Shown here piece after piece: positions 45,775-54,313 of a DNA stretch of 64,000 bases (its first letter is position 1; the number at the start of each line of letters is the position of its first letter). Below the pieces are notes generated by a model. The model saw nothing but the letters and a program-made list of their open reading frames with translations. It was not told the origin of the DNA and searched no databases. The DNA comes from Spirosoma aerolatum (GTDB taxonomy: Bacteria > Bacteroidota > Bacteroidia > Cytophagales > Spirosomataceae). The stretch covers positions 2,181,001 through 2,245,000 of the forward strand of contig NZ_CP020104.1 of assembly GCF_002056795.1 (NCBI RefSeq). The letters are read 5' to 3'. The position numbers and the translations under genes were made by a program.

Positions 45775-45833
45775 AGAACGCAGATTGTTATAATCCGTGT
45801 ACATCATTATTGTCCTAACAATCTGCGTTCTAT
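45773..45833. repeat. 18-bp perfect palindrome filling the NUP / B1 MBL gap
   Basis: Arms 45773-45790 and 45816-45833 pair perfectly around a 25-base loop. The left arm covers part of the MBL start codon and the right arm ends one base before the NUP stop codon. The arm word ATAGAACGCAG and the loop word ATCCGTGTACATCAT match the family at 41706-41772. Confidence 0.85.
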
Positions 45834-46895
45834 TTATTTTTCGGATGGAATTGTGCGTTGATACCTACTCCAGTTGCTGATTAGTTTATCGACAACAACG
45901 ATTCCCGTTCGGTAAGCGGCTTCCAGAGCGGGAATGTAGGCCGTATAGCGTTCGCCGACGGCTTTGCCTCCATTGGTCAGGTTCTGAGCGGCTGTTACGC
46001 CCGAAGGCTGCATGGTATAATTACTGGCTGTTCGGAGGACCATATATCGGCTGATGTCGGCTTTTCCTGCTTTGGTCAGCCATTGCAACGACTGGCCAGT
46101 GCCTGTATCTTCCATCGCTGAGGTGACAAAATTGCCTTTGCCGCCTGTCCAGTAACTGACCCATTGGTTCGCCCAATCGTTGAGGTATTTGCCGTGCCAG
46201 AAGGTCATGGCCGCTATATGGTCACCCATCATCACTCGTGGCGGCTTCTGCGCTTCGGGAAAATCGCGGTAAGCTGACCGCATTTTCTGAAGGGTTTCAC
46301 TGTCATCGAGTTTGACCGCTTTGGTGAGCCCATAAGCCCATTTCGCCAGGTCTGGATTCAGATGATAAGCTACCTGAAAATCATTTTCCTGTACGGGTTC
46401 TTCGTAGGGCTTGGCCCGGCGCAGAGGCAGGTAGCCCGTCGACCAGTCGCTGGGGATTTCGCGGGGGTCGATCTCATGCGCCAGATCGCCATCGACCAGC
46501 CATTCAGCCCAGACAGCCGATCCTGCTGATCCATCGTTTGGGTCAATACCCGAGATGCCTGCTACCAGCCAGTATGCTTTTGAGAGATCGAATCGAGGGT
46601 CCATACCCAATGCCATGACAGAGGCTGCTGAACGGGCCGTGCCCATGCCTGTGCAAATACCCAGCACCTGTTTGTCGGGATTATAGCGTAGATCGCGATA
46701 ACCTTGTGGAAACGGAATCGTTTGCGAAAGTGGAAGCCGCTCAACCCAGTATTGAAATTCGCCAGGTCGGTCGCCGGTGTCTGCACCGATTTCGAACATG
46801 GTAACGACCACCACCCGAACCGGGATACGATTCGTTGACTGAGCAAGGGTCGATATACTACCGATTAACCATAAAGACAAAAGAAGGTATTTCAT
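45834..46895 (-). CDS. Purine nucleoside permease (NUP) family protein
   Basis: 353 residues from ATG 46895, opening with signal peptide MKYLLLSLWLIGSISTLAQ. The ATG at 46991 would add a SFRPKGEISSR leader that is translated dispersed repeat, so it is rejected. Family segments: VTMFEIGADTGDRPGEFQYW, LGICTGMGTARSAASVMALG, YWLVAGISGIDPNDGSAGSA and AMEDTGTGQSLQWL. Despite the name the family has a nucleoside-phosphorylase-like fold and no membrane spans here. With the downstream nucleoside hydrolase it suggests nucleoside capture or cleavage in the periplasm. Confidence 0.88.
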   Translation of the reverse strand: MKYLLLSLWLIGSISTLAQSTNRIPVRVVVVTMFEIGADTGDRPGEFQYWVERLPLSQTIPFPQGYRDLRYNPDKQVLGICTGMGTARSAASVMALGMDPRFDLSKAYWLVAGISGIDPNDGSAGSAVWAEWLVDGDLAHEIDPREIPSDWSTGYLPLRRAKPYEEPVQENDFQVAYHLNPDLAKWAYGLTKAVKLDDSETLQKMRSAYRDFPEAQKPPRVMMGDHIAAMTFWHGKYLNDWANQWVSYWTGGKGNFVTSAMEDTGTGQSLQWLTKAGKADISRYMVLRTASNYTMQPSGVTAAQNLTNGGKAVGERYTAYIPALEAAYRTGIVVVDKLISNWSRYQRTIPSEK

Positions 46896-46915
46896 GGGCA
46901 AACAATTACTGGTTT

Positions 46916-46988
46916 TCCTTTCGACCGAAGGGAGAAATCTCAATTTGTTATAAAGCCGACTTGAGATTTCTCCCTTCGGTCGAAAGGA
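46916..46988. repeat. 28-bp perfect palindrome of the TTTCGACCGAAGGGAGAAATC type
   Basis: Arms 46916-46943 and 46961-46988 are perfectly complementary with a 17-base loop. It lies between the CocE stop (47011) and the NUP start (46895). The arm word is a dispersed intergenic repeat in Bacteroidetes, which is often mistranslated as FRPKGEIS or FLPSVE. Confidence 0.88.
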
Positions 46989-47010
46989 CAAAGACTAGGA
47001 TATTTCTTTT

Positions 47011-48927
47011 TCAGGGATTCAGGACACCGATTTTTAGGTAGCTATTTTCATGATAAATCCGGTGGGTAGCTTTCTGATAGTCGGATTCTTTAGCCGTAAA
47101 GATGTCCACAAATTTCTGCGGGTTACGGTCGGCCAGGGGGAAACAACTGCTTTGAACCTGTACCATCAGCCGATGCCCTTTTTTGAATGTATGGAGCACA
47201 TCCTGTAACTCGATAGTTACCAGAGACGGTTTGTTGGGAACAAAAGGCTCGGGTTTGCTGATGTTGTTTCGGTATTTACCCCGCATAATTTCACTTCGAA
47301 CGAGCTGCTGATAATCGCCATACACCACGTCTTTCTTCTGCGGATTCTGTTGGGGCGCATCGGGTGGGTACACATCAATCACTTTTACCATCCAGTCGGC
47401 ATCAGTTCCTGTGGTCGAAACGGTCAGTTGCGCCAGAATAGGCCCTGCCAGGGTCAGATCTTCGGTAAGCGGTTCGGTCTGAAAAGTCAATACGTCAGGT
47501 CGTGACGACGCAAAACGTTGATCATCGACCATGTAATCGGCTGAAAACCCATCGTTGATTTTGCTGGCAAACGGCACCGGATGCCCTGGATCTGACAGAA
47601 ATTCAGAAAAAGTTGCTCCAGTTGATGAAGGTGAAAAGCCCAGCCTACCTCCAGCCTGAAAATACACCTGCTTTTGTTGAGCCTCTTTCGGTGGATAGGT
47701 GTCGAAGGTTCGCCAGCGATTGGTGCCGGTTTCAAATACGGTCGCTTCAGGCAATCCCAGTGGAGTTGTTTCATTGAAAAGGTAATGTTTGAAGAATTTC
47801 GCTTCGATGTTCTGCTGGTAATAGGGCGACGTGGCCGAGCCAAAATCCAGATCATTGAGCGTTTGACCCGACGGTCCCGACCAGCCTCCATGTACCCACG
47901 GACCAACGACGAAAATGTTCTGAATACCCGGATTCTGCTTTTCAATGGCTTTGTAGGTATTGAATGTGCCATACAAATCCTGTTCGTCGTACCAGCCACC
48001 AACCACCATAACGGCATGTTTGATGCCTTTCAGATGCGGCAGAATATTCCGCTTTTTCCAATGTTCGTCGTAATCGGGATGCTGGAAATTCTCGTAATAA
48101 TACTTATTCCGACCTTTGAAGTACTTACTTTCCGAATTGGCCGTTGGTCCCATGTTCAGGTAAAAATGGTAGCCATCCGGGTCATTGATCTCAAATAAGA
48201 GGGGCGGATTTTGTTTGGTCGGTTGCTTATGCTCCTGAAAATAAGGGTAGAAGCTAAAGTTGGCCGCAATCTGAAAGGCACCGTTATGAAATGCATCATC
48301 GCGCCAGAGGTCGGCCATAGGCGCTTGCGGAGACGAGGCTTTCAGCGCCGGATGACCCGATACTGAACCCGCCGAGGTAAAGAAGCCCGGATAGCTGATG
48401 CCCCATTGGCCCACATTTCCGTTATGATTTGGGAGATTTTTGAGCAGCCAGTCAATCGTATCGTACGTGTCCGTTGATTCATCGTGGTCTTCCTTCGATT
48501 TCTTTACTGCCACATGGGGTGTCATTTCGACAAACGTGCCTTCCGACGCCCAGCGCCCCCGAACGTCCTGGTACACAACAATATAGTTGTCGCGCAGCAT
48601 AAACGGATTCGGCCCTACCCGGCGACGGAATTTATCGGTGCCATAGGGCTGGCAACTATAGGGAGTCCGCTGCATGATGATCGGATGTTTTACCGACTGG
48701 TCTTTAGGCGCATAGACCTGCGTGAACAGTTTGGTACCATCGCGCATAGGGACCATAAACTCCGATTTGGTGTAGTTCTCGCGCACATAGGCCGAATCCT
48801 GGGTGGGCGAATAAGGATAGGGTCGGGTCGACGTTTGGGGGGCTGGTGGATTCGATTGGGCAACGGCAAGGGCCGGAATCAGCAGCAGATAAGCAAGGTG
48901 TAGTTTCACTGTGTTGACGAAATTCAT
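47011..48927 (-). CDS. CocE/NonD family X-Pro peptidase or acyl hydrolase
   Basis: 638 residues from ATG 48927 with signal peptide (KLHLAYLLLIPALAVAQ). N-terminal alpha/beta hydrolase: MVPMRDGTKLFTQVYAPK, nucleophile Ser in GNVGQWGISYPGFFTSAG, Asp in VVGGWYDEQDLYG, His in VVGPWVHGGW. The C-terminal jelly roll (residues 420-630, LAGPILAQLTVSTTGTDADW) is the usual CocE/PepX domain. The family includes glutaryl-7-ACA acylase, cocaine esterase and X-prolyl dipeptidases; an exported peptidase is most likely given the many peptidases nearby. Confidence 0.93.
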   Translation of the reverse strand: MNFVNTVKLHLAYLLLIPALAVAQSNPPAPQTSTRPYPYSPTQDSAYVRENYTKSEFMVPMRDGTKLFTQVYAPKDQSVKHPIIMQRTPYSCQPYGTDKFRRRVGPNPFMLRDNYIVVYQDVRGRWASEGTFVEMTPHVAVKKSKEDHDESTDTYDTIDWLLKNLPNHNGNVGQWGISYPGFFTSAGSVSGHPALKASSPQAPMADLWRDDAFHNGAFQIAANFSFYPYFQEHKQPTKQNPPLLFEINDPDGYHFYLNMGPTANSESKYFKGRNKYYYENFQHPDYDEHWKKRNILPHLKGIKHAVMVVGGWYDEQDLYGTFNTYKAIEKQNPGIQNIFVVGPWVHGGWSGPSGQTLNDLDFGSATSPYYQQNIEAKFFKHYLFNETTPLGLPEATVFETGTNRWRTFDTYPPKEAQQKQVYFQAGGRLGFSPSSTGATFSEFLSDPGHPVPFASKINDGFSADYMVDDQRFASSRPDVLTFQTEPLTEDLTLAGPILAQLTVSTTGTDADWMVKVIDVYPPDAPQQNPQKKDVVYGDYQQLVRSEIMRGKYRNNISKPEPFVPNKPSLVTIELQDVLHTFKKGHRLMVQVQSSCFPLADRNPQKFVDIFTAKESDYQKATHRIYHENSYLKIGVLNP

Positions 48928-49000
48928 TTTCGCCACAAATTAGCGTTAAATTGCATCAGGTAGGCTGTGCGGTACGCAAAAAACAGCCTGATCTTGTCGT

Positions 49001-49426
49001 ATGAAACGGACTATTCTGCTCTACAGTCTTGCCCTGGCTGGTTTGATTGTTCTGCTGAAAATGCTGGAGTATCGTTTTCTGGTTCAGACGCTGTCGCTCG
49101 AGATTTATCTGGGTATTGTGGCTATACTGTTCACTGTACTGGGCATATGGGCTGGACAAAAGATGACACGCACCAAAACCGTATTGGTTACTCAGTCGGC
49201 GTTTCAGTTCGATCCGGCCTTACTAACAAAAACGGGCATTAGCAAACGGGAATATGAAGTGCTGGAGTTAATGGCGCGTGGCTTTTCGAATCAGGAGATT
49301 GCCGATACACTCTTTGTTTCCCTCAATACGGTCAAGACGCACATATCGAACGTATTTCTCAAACTGGATACGAAACGTCGGACTCAGGCCATTCAGAAAG
49401 CGAAAGAACTCCGGCTGATTCCCTAG
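49001..49426 (+). CDS. Membrane-anchored LuxR-type transcription factor
   Basis: 141 residues. Two N-terminal membrane helices (about residues 4-22 and 34-52, YLGIVAILFTVLGIWAG) precede a cytosolic LuxR HTH: ISKREYEVLELMARGFSNQE, then VSLNTVKTHISNVFLKL and TKRRTQAIQKAKEL. No receiver domain is present, so the signal probably comes through the membrane helices or a partner. A DUF4199 membrane protein gene follows on the same strand after 96 bases; such pairs are frequent in Bacteroidetes and may work together (inference). Confidence 0.85.
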   Translation: MKRTILLYSLALAGLIVLLKMLEYRFLVQTLSLEIYLGIVAILFTVLGIWAGQKMTRTKTVLVTQSAFQFDPALLTKTGISKREYEVLELMARGFSNQEIADTLFVSLNTVKTHISNVFLKLDTKRRTQAIQKAKELRLIP

Positions 49427-49522
49427 CTCATTCGGGTGATTTTAACACACGGATCGACAAATCATACGTTCGGGTGAGGCTGATTTCCAGGCGTTGGGCT
49501 TGTTTTGACGTAAAAAACAATC

Positions 49523-50056
49523 ATGAAAAAAATCGTATTGACCTACGGCCTGATTGCCGGTACCCTTGTAGGCAGCATGTTTATGCTTACGTATCCGCTC
49601 TGGCGGAATGGGACAATCACCTTCGATAATAGCATGTGGTTAGGCTATGCCACTATGGTCATTGCCTTATCGCTGATTTTCTTCGGGATCAAATCGTACC
49701 GTGATAATTACCTGGGGGGAGTCATTTTATTCGGAACAGCCTTTAAAGTAGGTATACTGATCGCCCTGATAGCTTCCCTGTTGTATTGCATCGCCTGGGA
49801 AATCTGCTACAACACCATCTTTACGGATTTTATGGAAGTGGCTGCTCAATACAAGCAAACAGACCTAAAGAATAACGGAGCTTCTGAGCAGGATATAGCC
49901 AGAATAATGGCTGATTTTCAGCGAATGGCCGAGTCGTATAAAAACCCACTCATCCGTTTTGGCATGACCTTTCTGGAGATTTTTCCAGTTGGCCTGCTTA
50001 TCACGCTCCTGAGTGCCTCGCTTTTGAAAAGGAAGGCGTTTTTGCCGACGGAATAA
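49523..50056 (+). CDS. DUF4199 family membrane protein
   Basis: 177 residues with four predicted membrane helices: residues 4-26 (LTYGLIAGTLVGSMFMLTYP), 38-57 (MWLGYATMVIALSLIFFGIK), 70-92 (FKVGILIALIASLLYCIAWE) and 150-170 (FLEIFPVGLLITLLSASLL). An extracytoplasmic helix-rich loop lies between TM3 and TM4. This is the DUF4199 topology. Function unknown; it lies next to a membrane LuxR regulator. Confidence 0.82.
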   Translation: MKKIVLTYGLIAGTLVGSMFMLTYPLWRNGTITFDNSMWLGYATMVIALSLIFFGIKSYRDNYLGGVILFGTAFKVGILIALIASLLYCIAWEICYNTIFTDFMEVAAQYKQTDLKNNGASEQDIARIMADFQRMAESYKNPLIRFGMTFLEIFPVGLLITLLSASLLKRKAFLPTE

Positions 50057-50140
50057 ATAGACGGAATAAATAATTTATTGGCTTTTAAAGACACAACGAG
50101 TAATCAGCTAGTAAGGAATTTTACTTTTTAAATTTGATGT

Positions 50141-50530
50141 ATGAAAAAAGTGACGGGAATAGGAGGCATCTTCTTTAAATGCGATGACCCGCAAAAAATG
50201 AAAGACTGGTATGCCCAACACCTGGGATTACCTATGGATGCGTATGGCACTACGTTCAAATGGCGCGATACCGACGATCCCACCAAAGAAGGCACAACTG
50301 TTTGGGGCGCTTTTGACAAAAACACGACCTACTTTGAGCCCTCCAAAAAGGATTTTATGATCAATTACCGGGTTGAAAATATCGAAGAACTGGTGGAGGA
50401 GCTAAAACACAATGGCGTAACCATACTGGATGACATAGCCGTGTATGACTACGGGAAGTTCGTCCATATCCTCGACCCCGAAGGGAATAGCATCGAACTT
50501 TGGGAAGATATGGGTAATCGCTCATTGTAA
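50141..50530 (+). CDS. VOC/glyoxalase family protein
   Basis: 129 residues. The family pattern is MKKVTGIGGIFFKCDDPQKM followed by WYAQHLGLPMDAYGTTF, then FMINYRVENIEELVEELKH and the C-terminal metal-site strand FVHILDPEGNSIELWE with the conserved Glu. One beta-alpha-beta-beta-beta pair, so it acts as a dimer. Substrate unknown. A TAAATTTG -7-like octamer lies at 50129-50136, only four bases before the ATG. Confidence 0.88.
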   Translation: MKKVTGIGGIFFKCDDPQKMKDWYAQHLGLPMDAYGTTFKWRDTDDPTKEGTTVWGAFDKNTTYFEPSKKDFMINYRVENIEELVEELKHNGVTILDDIAVYDYGKFVHILDPEGNSIELWEDMGNRSL

Positions 50531-50594
50531 GCACGTTAATTTTTCGATTTGATCTGGAATAGTGTAGCTTGCAAACCGACAATATTACTGAACT

Positions 50595-50996
50595 ATGGCG
50601 ATCAATAAAACGATTGAAACTACCCAAAGCGTTACCGATTTTATAGAGGCCGTAGCTGATGAAACGAAGCGAATCGATAGTTTCAGACTCGTTGAGCTAA
50701 TGCAGACCCAAACCGGATTTGAACCCAAAATGTGGGGACCGAGTATTGTTGGCTTCGGCGCCTATCACTACAAATACGATAGCGGCCGCGAAGGTGATGC
50801 CCCACTCGTTGGCTTTTCACCCCGAGCCAACGCGCTAACGTTATATCTGGGTACATTCGAAGGGAAAGACGAATTATTACAAAAGCTGGGCAAACACAAA
50901 ATTGGTAAAGGATGTGTGTACATCAAAAACCTGCGCGATGTTGATGCAGATGTGTTGAAAGAAATGGTGACCCGCTCGGTTAAACGAAGCTTGTAG
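50595..50996 (+). CDS. DUF1801 domain protein
   Basis: 133 residues. VTDFIEAVADETKRIDSFRL, MWGPSIVGFGAYHYKY, LVGFSPRANALTLYL and GKGCVYIKNLRDVD follow the DUF1801 (YdhG/SufE-like fold) pattern. Cytosolic and small, with no catalytic motif; function unknown. It lies 64 bases after the VOC gene and may be cotranscribed. Confidence 0.87.
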   Translation: MAINKTIETTQSVTDFIEAVADETKRIDSFRLVELMQTQTGFEPKMWGPSIVGFGAYHYKYDSGREGDAPLVGFSPRANALTLYLGTFEGKDELLQKLGKHKIGKGCVYIKNLRDVDADVLKEMVTRSVKRSL

Positions 50997-51060
50997 TTTA
51001 GGGTCCCGGATTCTCGTTGCCTACTGGATTATAAAGGCGAAGATGTGGCCATATGGACTA

Positions 51061-52047
51061 CTATTGGTGATTACCAACAATGGCCAATGAATCGGCAAAT
51101 CGGTTGAGTTGAAGATTTTGTTGGAGCTGATCCCAGTGAATTAGGGCATACTGTAGCCTGGTGTCGGAACTAGCTAAGCTGATCGCTCCCGTCCAGATAA
51201 GATCGTGAAATCTATGGAAACTGAATTGTGGTTTAGTAAAGGGAGAAGGTTTGTCCGAGGCTTTACTAAAAAGCGTGAAGGAGACAAAATAGAATAAATG
51301 CATCGCCTGGCGCATCAGAAAAAAACAGGCTAGTTGATAGTCGGTTGCTTCCTGGCCAAAGTAACTTTTGAGGTAACTTTTTTCCTCTGCGTCAGACCGA
51401 ACGACAAAATTTGCCGGTACAGACAGATCGATAAAGCGATCATTCAAAAAGGCAGCTTCCCAGTCGATCAGCCACAACTTGTTACCATCAAACAGCATAT
51501 TTTCCGGTTTGAGGTCGTTATGGCAGGCTACCAAATCCGTCTGCGTATAGGAGTACACGTTTCGGATTTGTAAATAGGCATTGAACAGGTCGCGGGTTAT
51601 GGATTCAGGAAAGAATTCGGCTTCCTGAAACTTCTGAATGAATGTTTCCATTTTATCCAGATAATTCATTCGGTATGGGAAGGCGGGTAGGGTATGCAAC
51701 TGACTAAGCAGTTCAGGAATCAATTGAATTGCTTTAGCGGGTGGAAAAGGCTTTGCCTCAATAAAATCCGTAAGCGCGATTTTGTCCGTTATGCTGGTGT
51801 ACCAAACATGAGGAGCTATACCGGCATTGGCACCCGATTGCATACAGGCATATTCGTCAGTTGGGTCACTCAAAGCATCAGTACGAGTAATAATCCGAAG
51901 TAGATACGGGTTGCCCTTCACAATAAGTTGAAAGACGAGCGCCGTAGAAAGACCAGCCGTTAATTGACGAATAGACTCAAATTCGGTAACGCCAAATGCC
52001 GATTGGAGTGCCCGACGGACAGCAAGTATTTTAGCAGCAGGAATCAT
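51061..52047 (-). CDS. Aminoglycoside/choline kinase-like phosphotransferase
   Basis: 328 residues with an APH/ChoK kinase fold. The ATP-binding N-lobe is FQLIVKGNPYLLRI; the catalytic loop is LVACHNDLKPENMLFDG (Asp and Asn of the Brenner motif), and the metal Asp is in LWLIDWEAAFLNDR. This layout is closest to choline/ethanolamine kinase-like members, but the substrate is uncertain. A good promoter match lies 32 bases upstream. Confidence 0.87.
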   Translation of the reverse strand: MIPAAKILAVRRALQSAFGVTEFESIRQLTAGLSTALVFQLIVKGNPYLLRIITRTDALSDPTDEYACMQSGANAGIAPHVWYTSITDKIALTDFIEAKPFPPAKAIQLIPELLSQLHTLPAFPYRMNYLDKMETFIQKFQEAEFFPESITRDLFNAYLQIRNVYSYTQTDLVACHNDLKPENMLFDGNKLWLIDWEAAFLNDRFIDLSVPANFVVRSDAEEKSYLKSYFGQEATDYQLACFFLMRQAMHLFYFVSFTLFSKASDKPSPFTKPQFSFHRFHDLIWTGAISLASSDTRLQYALIHWDQLQQNLQLNRFADSLAIVGNHQ

Positions 52048-52078
52048 AAAAAAACGGATTTAGTAGAAAGAGAACTAC

Positions 52079-52108
52079 CAAATCTATGTCCGTTTTTGTA
52101 CGTCGCAA
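52079..52108 (-). promoter_or_regulatory. Bacteroidetes-type promoter of the phosphotransferase gene
   Basis: On the minus strand a TTG (52108-52106) is separated by 19 bases from TAGATTTG (52086-52079), an exact TAnnTTTG -7 box. Spacing and distance to the ATG (about 32 bases) fit the phylum's housekeeping sigma consensus. Confidence 0.5.
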
Positions 52109-52217
52109 TACCTCTGAAACTATATTTTTAACGGCATACTAAGTCAGAAATTGCCGCGTTAACCTAGTAGATTTCAGTTGATTGGATGATGCAATCTTGC
52201 CCAGTTGCAGCTTATAA

Positions 52218-53003
52218 TCAGATTTTCGACGGAGCAACACCATAAGCTTTTTTGAAGGCAAACGAAAAGTGCGACAGGTCTTCAAAACCCAAATCCAGAT
52301 AAACATCAGACGGAGCTTTGCCCTTTTCTTTGATGAGGTAATACGCTTCCTGTAAGCGACGATGAAGCAGCCAGCGGCTAGGCGAACTGTGAAATATTTT
52401 CTCGAAATCCCGTTTGAAGGTTGCCAGACTCCGCCCGGTCAGGTAAGCGAACCGCTTCAGTTCCACATTGAAATGAAAGTTGGTATTCATAAACGCTTCC
52501 AGATCAATCTTGCCGGGTTCTGAAAAGTCAAAGAGAATAGGCTTTACCTCCGGGTTTACATTCAGCAACAGCAGAATGGCTTCTTTCAGCTTCAAGGCCA
52601 ACAGATGTTTATTACCCGGCTGGACGAGGTGTTGATAGGGCAGGAGGGAGTCCATATAGCTTTTGTAAAGCGGGTCGGGCTTCAGTTCCAGAATGGCGCT
52701 TCCTGGCTGATGGGGCTCTGCCGGGAAACCATATTCCCGGCTGACAGCACGAAGCATTTCCTGTGTAAGGTAAACGGACAACGACCTAAACTCTCCATGT
52801 TCATGGGGATACTTGGTGAATTTGACAAGGTGATTGCGTTTGCTAAGCCGGAAATCGCCTTCCCGGAAGATGTACTCGTTCCTACCATCGTTTGTCACGA
52901 GTGTTCCCGCAATCTGGTAGCTGAAAACGTGTTCGGGCACGAACTGTTCTCCCTCCCGGCTTCGGGTGTAATAACACGAGTACGCAATAGGCGTGAGCTT
53001 CAT
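52218..53003 (-). CDS. AraC family transcriptional regulator
   Basis: 261 residues. N-terminal cupin-like sensor (residues 1-100, YTRSREGEQFVPEHVFSYQI). The C-terminal double HTH spans about 160-258: FNVELKRFAYLTGRSLATFK, HSSPSRWLLHRRLQEAYYLI, APSDVYLDLGFEDLSHFSFA. The family signature ends FKKAYGVAPSKI. Downstream of the SDR gene on the same strand, separated by a 35-bp palindrome. It may control that gene (inference). Confidence 0.9.
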   Translation of the reverse strand: MKLTPIAYSCYYTRSREGEQFVPEHVFSYQIAGTLVTNDGRNEYIFREGDFRLSKRNHLVKFTKYPHEHGEFRSLSVYLTQEMLRAVSREYGFPAEPHQPGSAILELKPDPLYKSYMDSLLPYQHLVQPGNKHLLALKLKEAILLLLNVNPEVKPILFDFSEPGKIDLEAFMNTNFHFNVELKRFAYLTGRSLATFKRDFEKIFHSSPSRWLLHRRLQEAYYLIKEKGKAPSDVYLDLGFEDLSHFSFAFKKAYGVAPSKI

Positions 53004-53017
53004 AGAATGGTTGAATG

Positions 53018-53096
53018 ATTGAATTGTTGACTGATTGAATGACTGAATTATTTAGCCACCGAATAATTCAGTCATTCAATCAGTCAACAATTCAAT
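53018..53096. repeat. 35-bp perfect palindrome of ATTGAATG-type heptads
   Basis: Arms 53018-53052 and 53062-53096 pair without mismatch around a 9-base loop. The arms are built of 7-base units related to GATTGAA/GACTGAA. It fills the space between the SDR stop, which lies in the right arm, and the AraC start at 53003. The same heptads make up the imperfect palindrome at 17870-17967. Confidence 0.9.
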
Positions 53097-53979
53097 TTGT
53101 CTGCATAGCGGCAAATCGTTTTCCGGCTTCGGTTTCTAAAAAGTTTACCGAATCGTCATGGTCGGTGGAGAGGCTGACGGGTAACCATTTTTCCAGTTCA
53201 GCCTCTCGGGCAGCATCGGCCTGTTTCAGCAAGCCAATGGCTTCGCTGCCTAATACCAGATGGGTAGGAGGCTCAGGATGATCCACTAAATCGAGCATAA
53301 CCTGTGCCGCCTTTGCCGGGTCGCCTACCGGGACAAAGGTATCGCCTTTCAGGTGATTGACTACCCAGCCAACAGTCGAATCATACCCTTCAACTTCGGG
53401 GGCGTAACTCATGGATGCACTCGCCCAATCGGTGCGGAAGCCGCCCGGTTCGACCGATGTTACCCGAATACCCAGCGATGCTACTTCTTTGGATAAAGCT
53501 TCAGTAAAACCGCTTAACCCAAATTTAGCCGCCTGATACATCGTCAGACCCGGATTGCCCACTCGCCCGCCAATGGAACTGATCTGTAAAATATGCCCGG
53601 AACCTTGTTTGCGCATATAAGGCAGTACGACCCGCGTTAGTTCGATGGGCGCGTATAGATTAGTGTCCAACTGACTGCGAACCTGTTCGTCGGTAAAGGC
53701 TTCGGCAGCGCCTGTTATACCAAATCCGGCATTATTAACGAGCACATCGATGCGTCCGAAATGGGCGATAGTAGCTTCTACTGCCGAGATAATTTGCTGC
53801 TTATCCGTTACATCCAGTTGAATTGGATAGAGTAGATCGGGGTATTTTTCACGTAGGTTCGCCAATTGTACAGGTTGGCGAGCCGTAGCGGCTACATAGT
53901 CGCCATGAGCCAGTACAGCTTCGGTCAGGCTCCGTCCGAGCCCGCGTGAACTTCCGGTGATAAACCAAATTTTTGCCAT
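53092..53979 (-). CDS. Short-chain dehydrogenase/reductase
   Basis: 295 residues, classical SDR. The cofactor loop is WFITGSSRGLGRSL near residue 5 (TGxxxGxG), then QLDVTDKQQ, VLVNNAGFGITG, and catalytic Ser in ILQISSIGGRVG with YQAAKFGLSG (Y-x3-K). VTSVEPGGFRTDW is the usual nucleotide-binding end. NADP preference is plausible from the Arg after the first strand. Flanked by two AraC regulators on the same strand. Confidence 0.93.
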   Translation of the reverse strand: MAKIWFITGSSRGLGRSLTEAVLAHGDYVAATARQPVQLANLREKYPDLLYPIQLDVTDKQQIISAVEATIAHFGRIDVLVNNAGFGITGAAEAFTDEQVRSQLDTNLYAPIELTRVVLPYMRKQGSGHILQISSIGGRVGNPGLTMYQAAKFGLSGFTEALSKEVASLGIRVTSVEPGGFRTDWASASMSYAPEVEGYDSTVGWVVNHLKGDTFVPVGDPAKAAQVMLDLVDHPEPPTHLVLGSEAIGLLKQADAAREAELEKWLPVSLSTDHDDSVNFLETEAGKRFAAMQTN

Positions 53980-54313
53980 TGTCTTTGTTTGTTAACGAAG
54001 GCAAAATTCGGGTCTATTTGCCCGGGTAAGTTTGTTGGAACGCTCAAAGTTGGTTTGTTGAAACGCTCATGAAAGAACCTAAGTACAGTGTAAATTAAGT
54101 CTTCTGGTATTTTTTTGTCATTCCGAGGAACGAGGAATCTTAAGCTTTCCTGATTTGATAGTAAGGAGAGCTTGAGATTCCTCCTGCGTCGGAATGACAA
54201 AAAAAGCCTTAGAACCTGCCCTCACCCGAAGCTTCCCGCTCCGGCAGCCCGGTTGTTCCTCGGAATGACAAAAAATAATTTAATGTATTTTAAGAGAACT
54301 ACTTATCCAGCCG
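53980..54313. repeat. Intergenic region with GTCATTCCGAGGAACGA repeats
   Basis: No gene is seen in this 334-base gap. Arms 54111-54151 and 54164-54204 form an imperfect 41-base palindrome (about six mismatches) whose outer 16 bases, TTTTTTGTCATTCCGA, pair perfectly. A third half-element lies at 54235-54275 in inverted orientation and differs at only a few positions from an arm of the 51-bp palindrome at 59950-60066. Confidence 0.75.

Noticed and set aside
46896..46991. N-terminal extension of the NUP-family protein
   Set aside because: The added residues (SFRPKGEISSR...) come from a dispersed palindromic repeat; a signal peptide starts at 46895.
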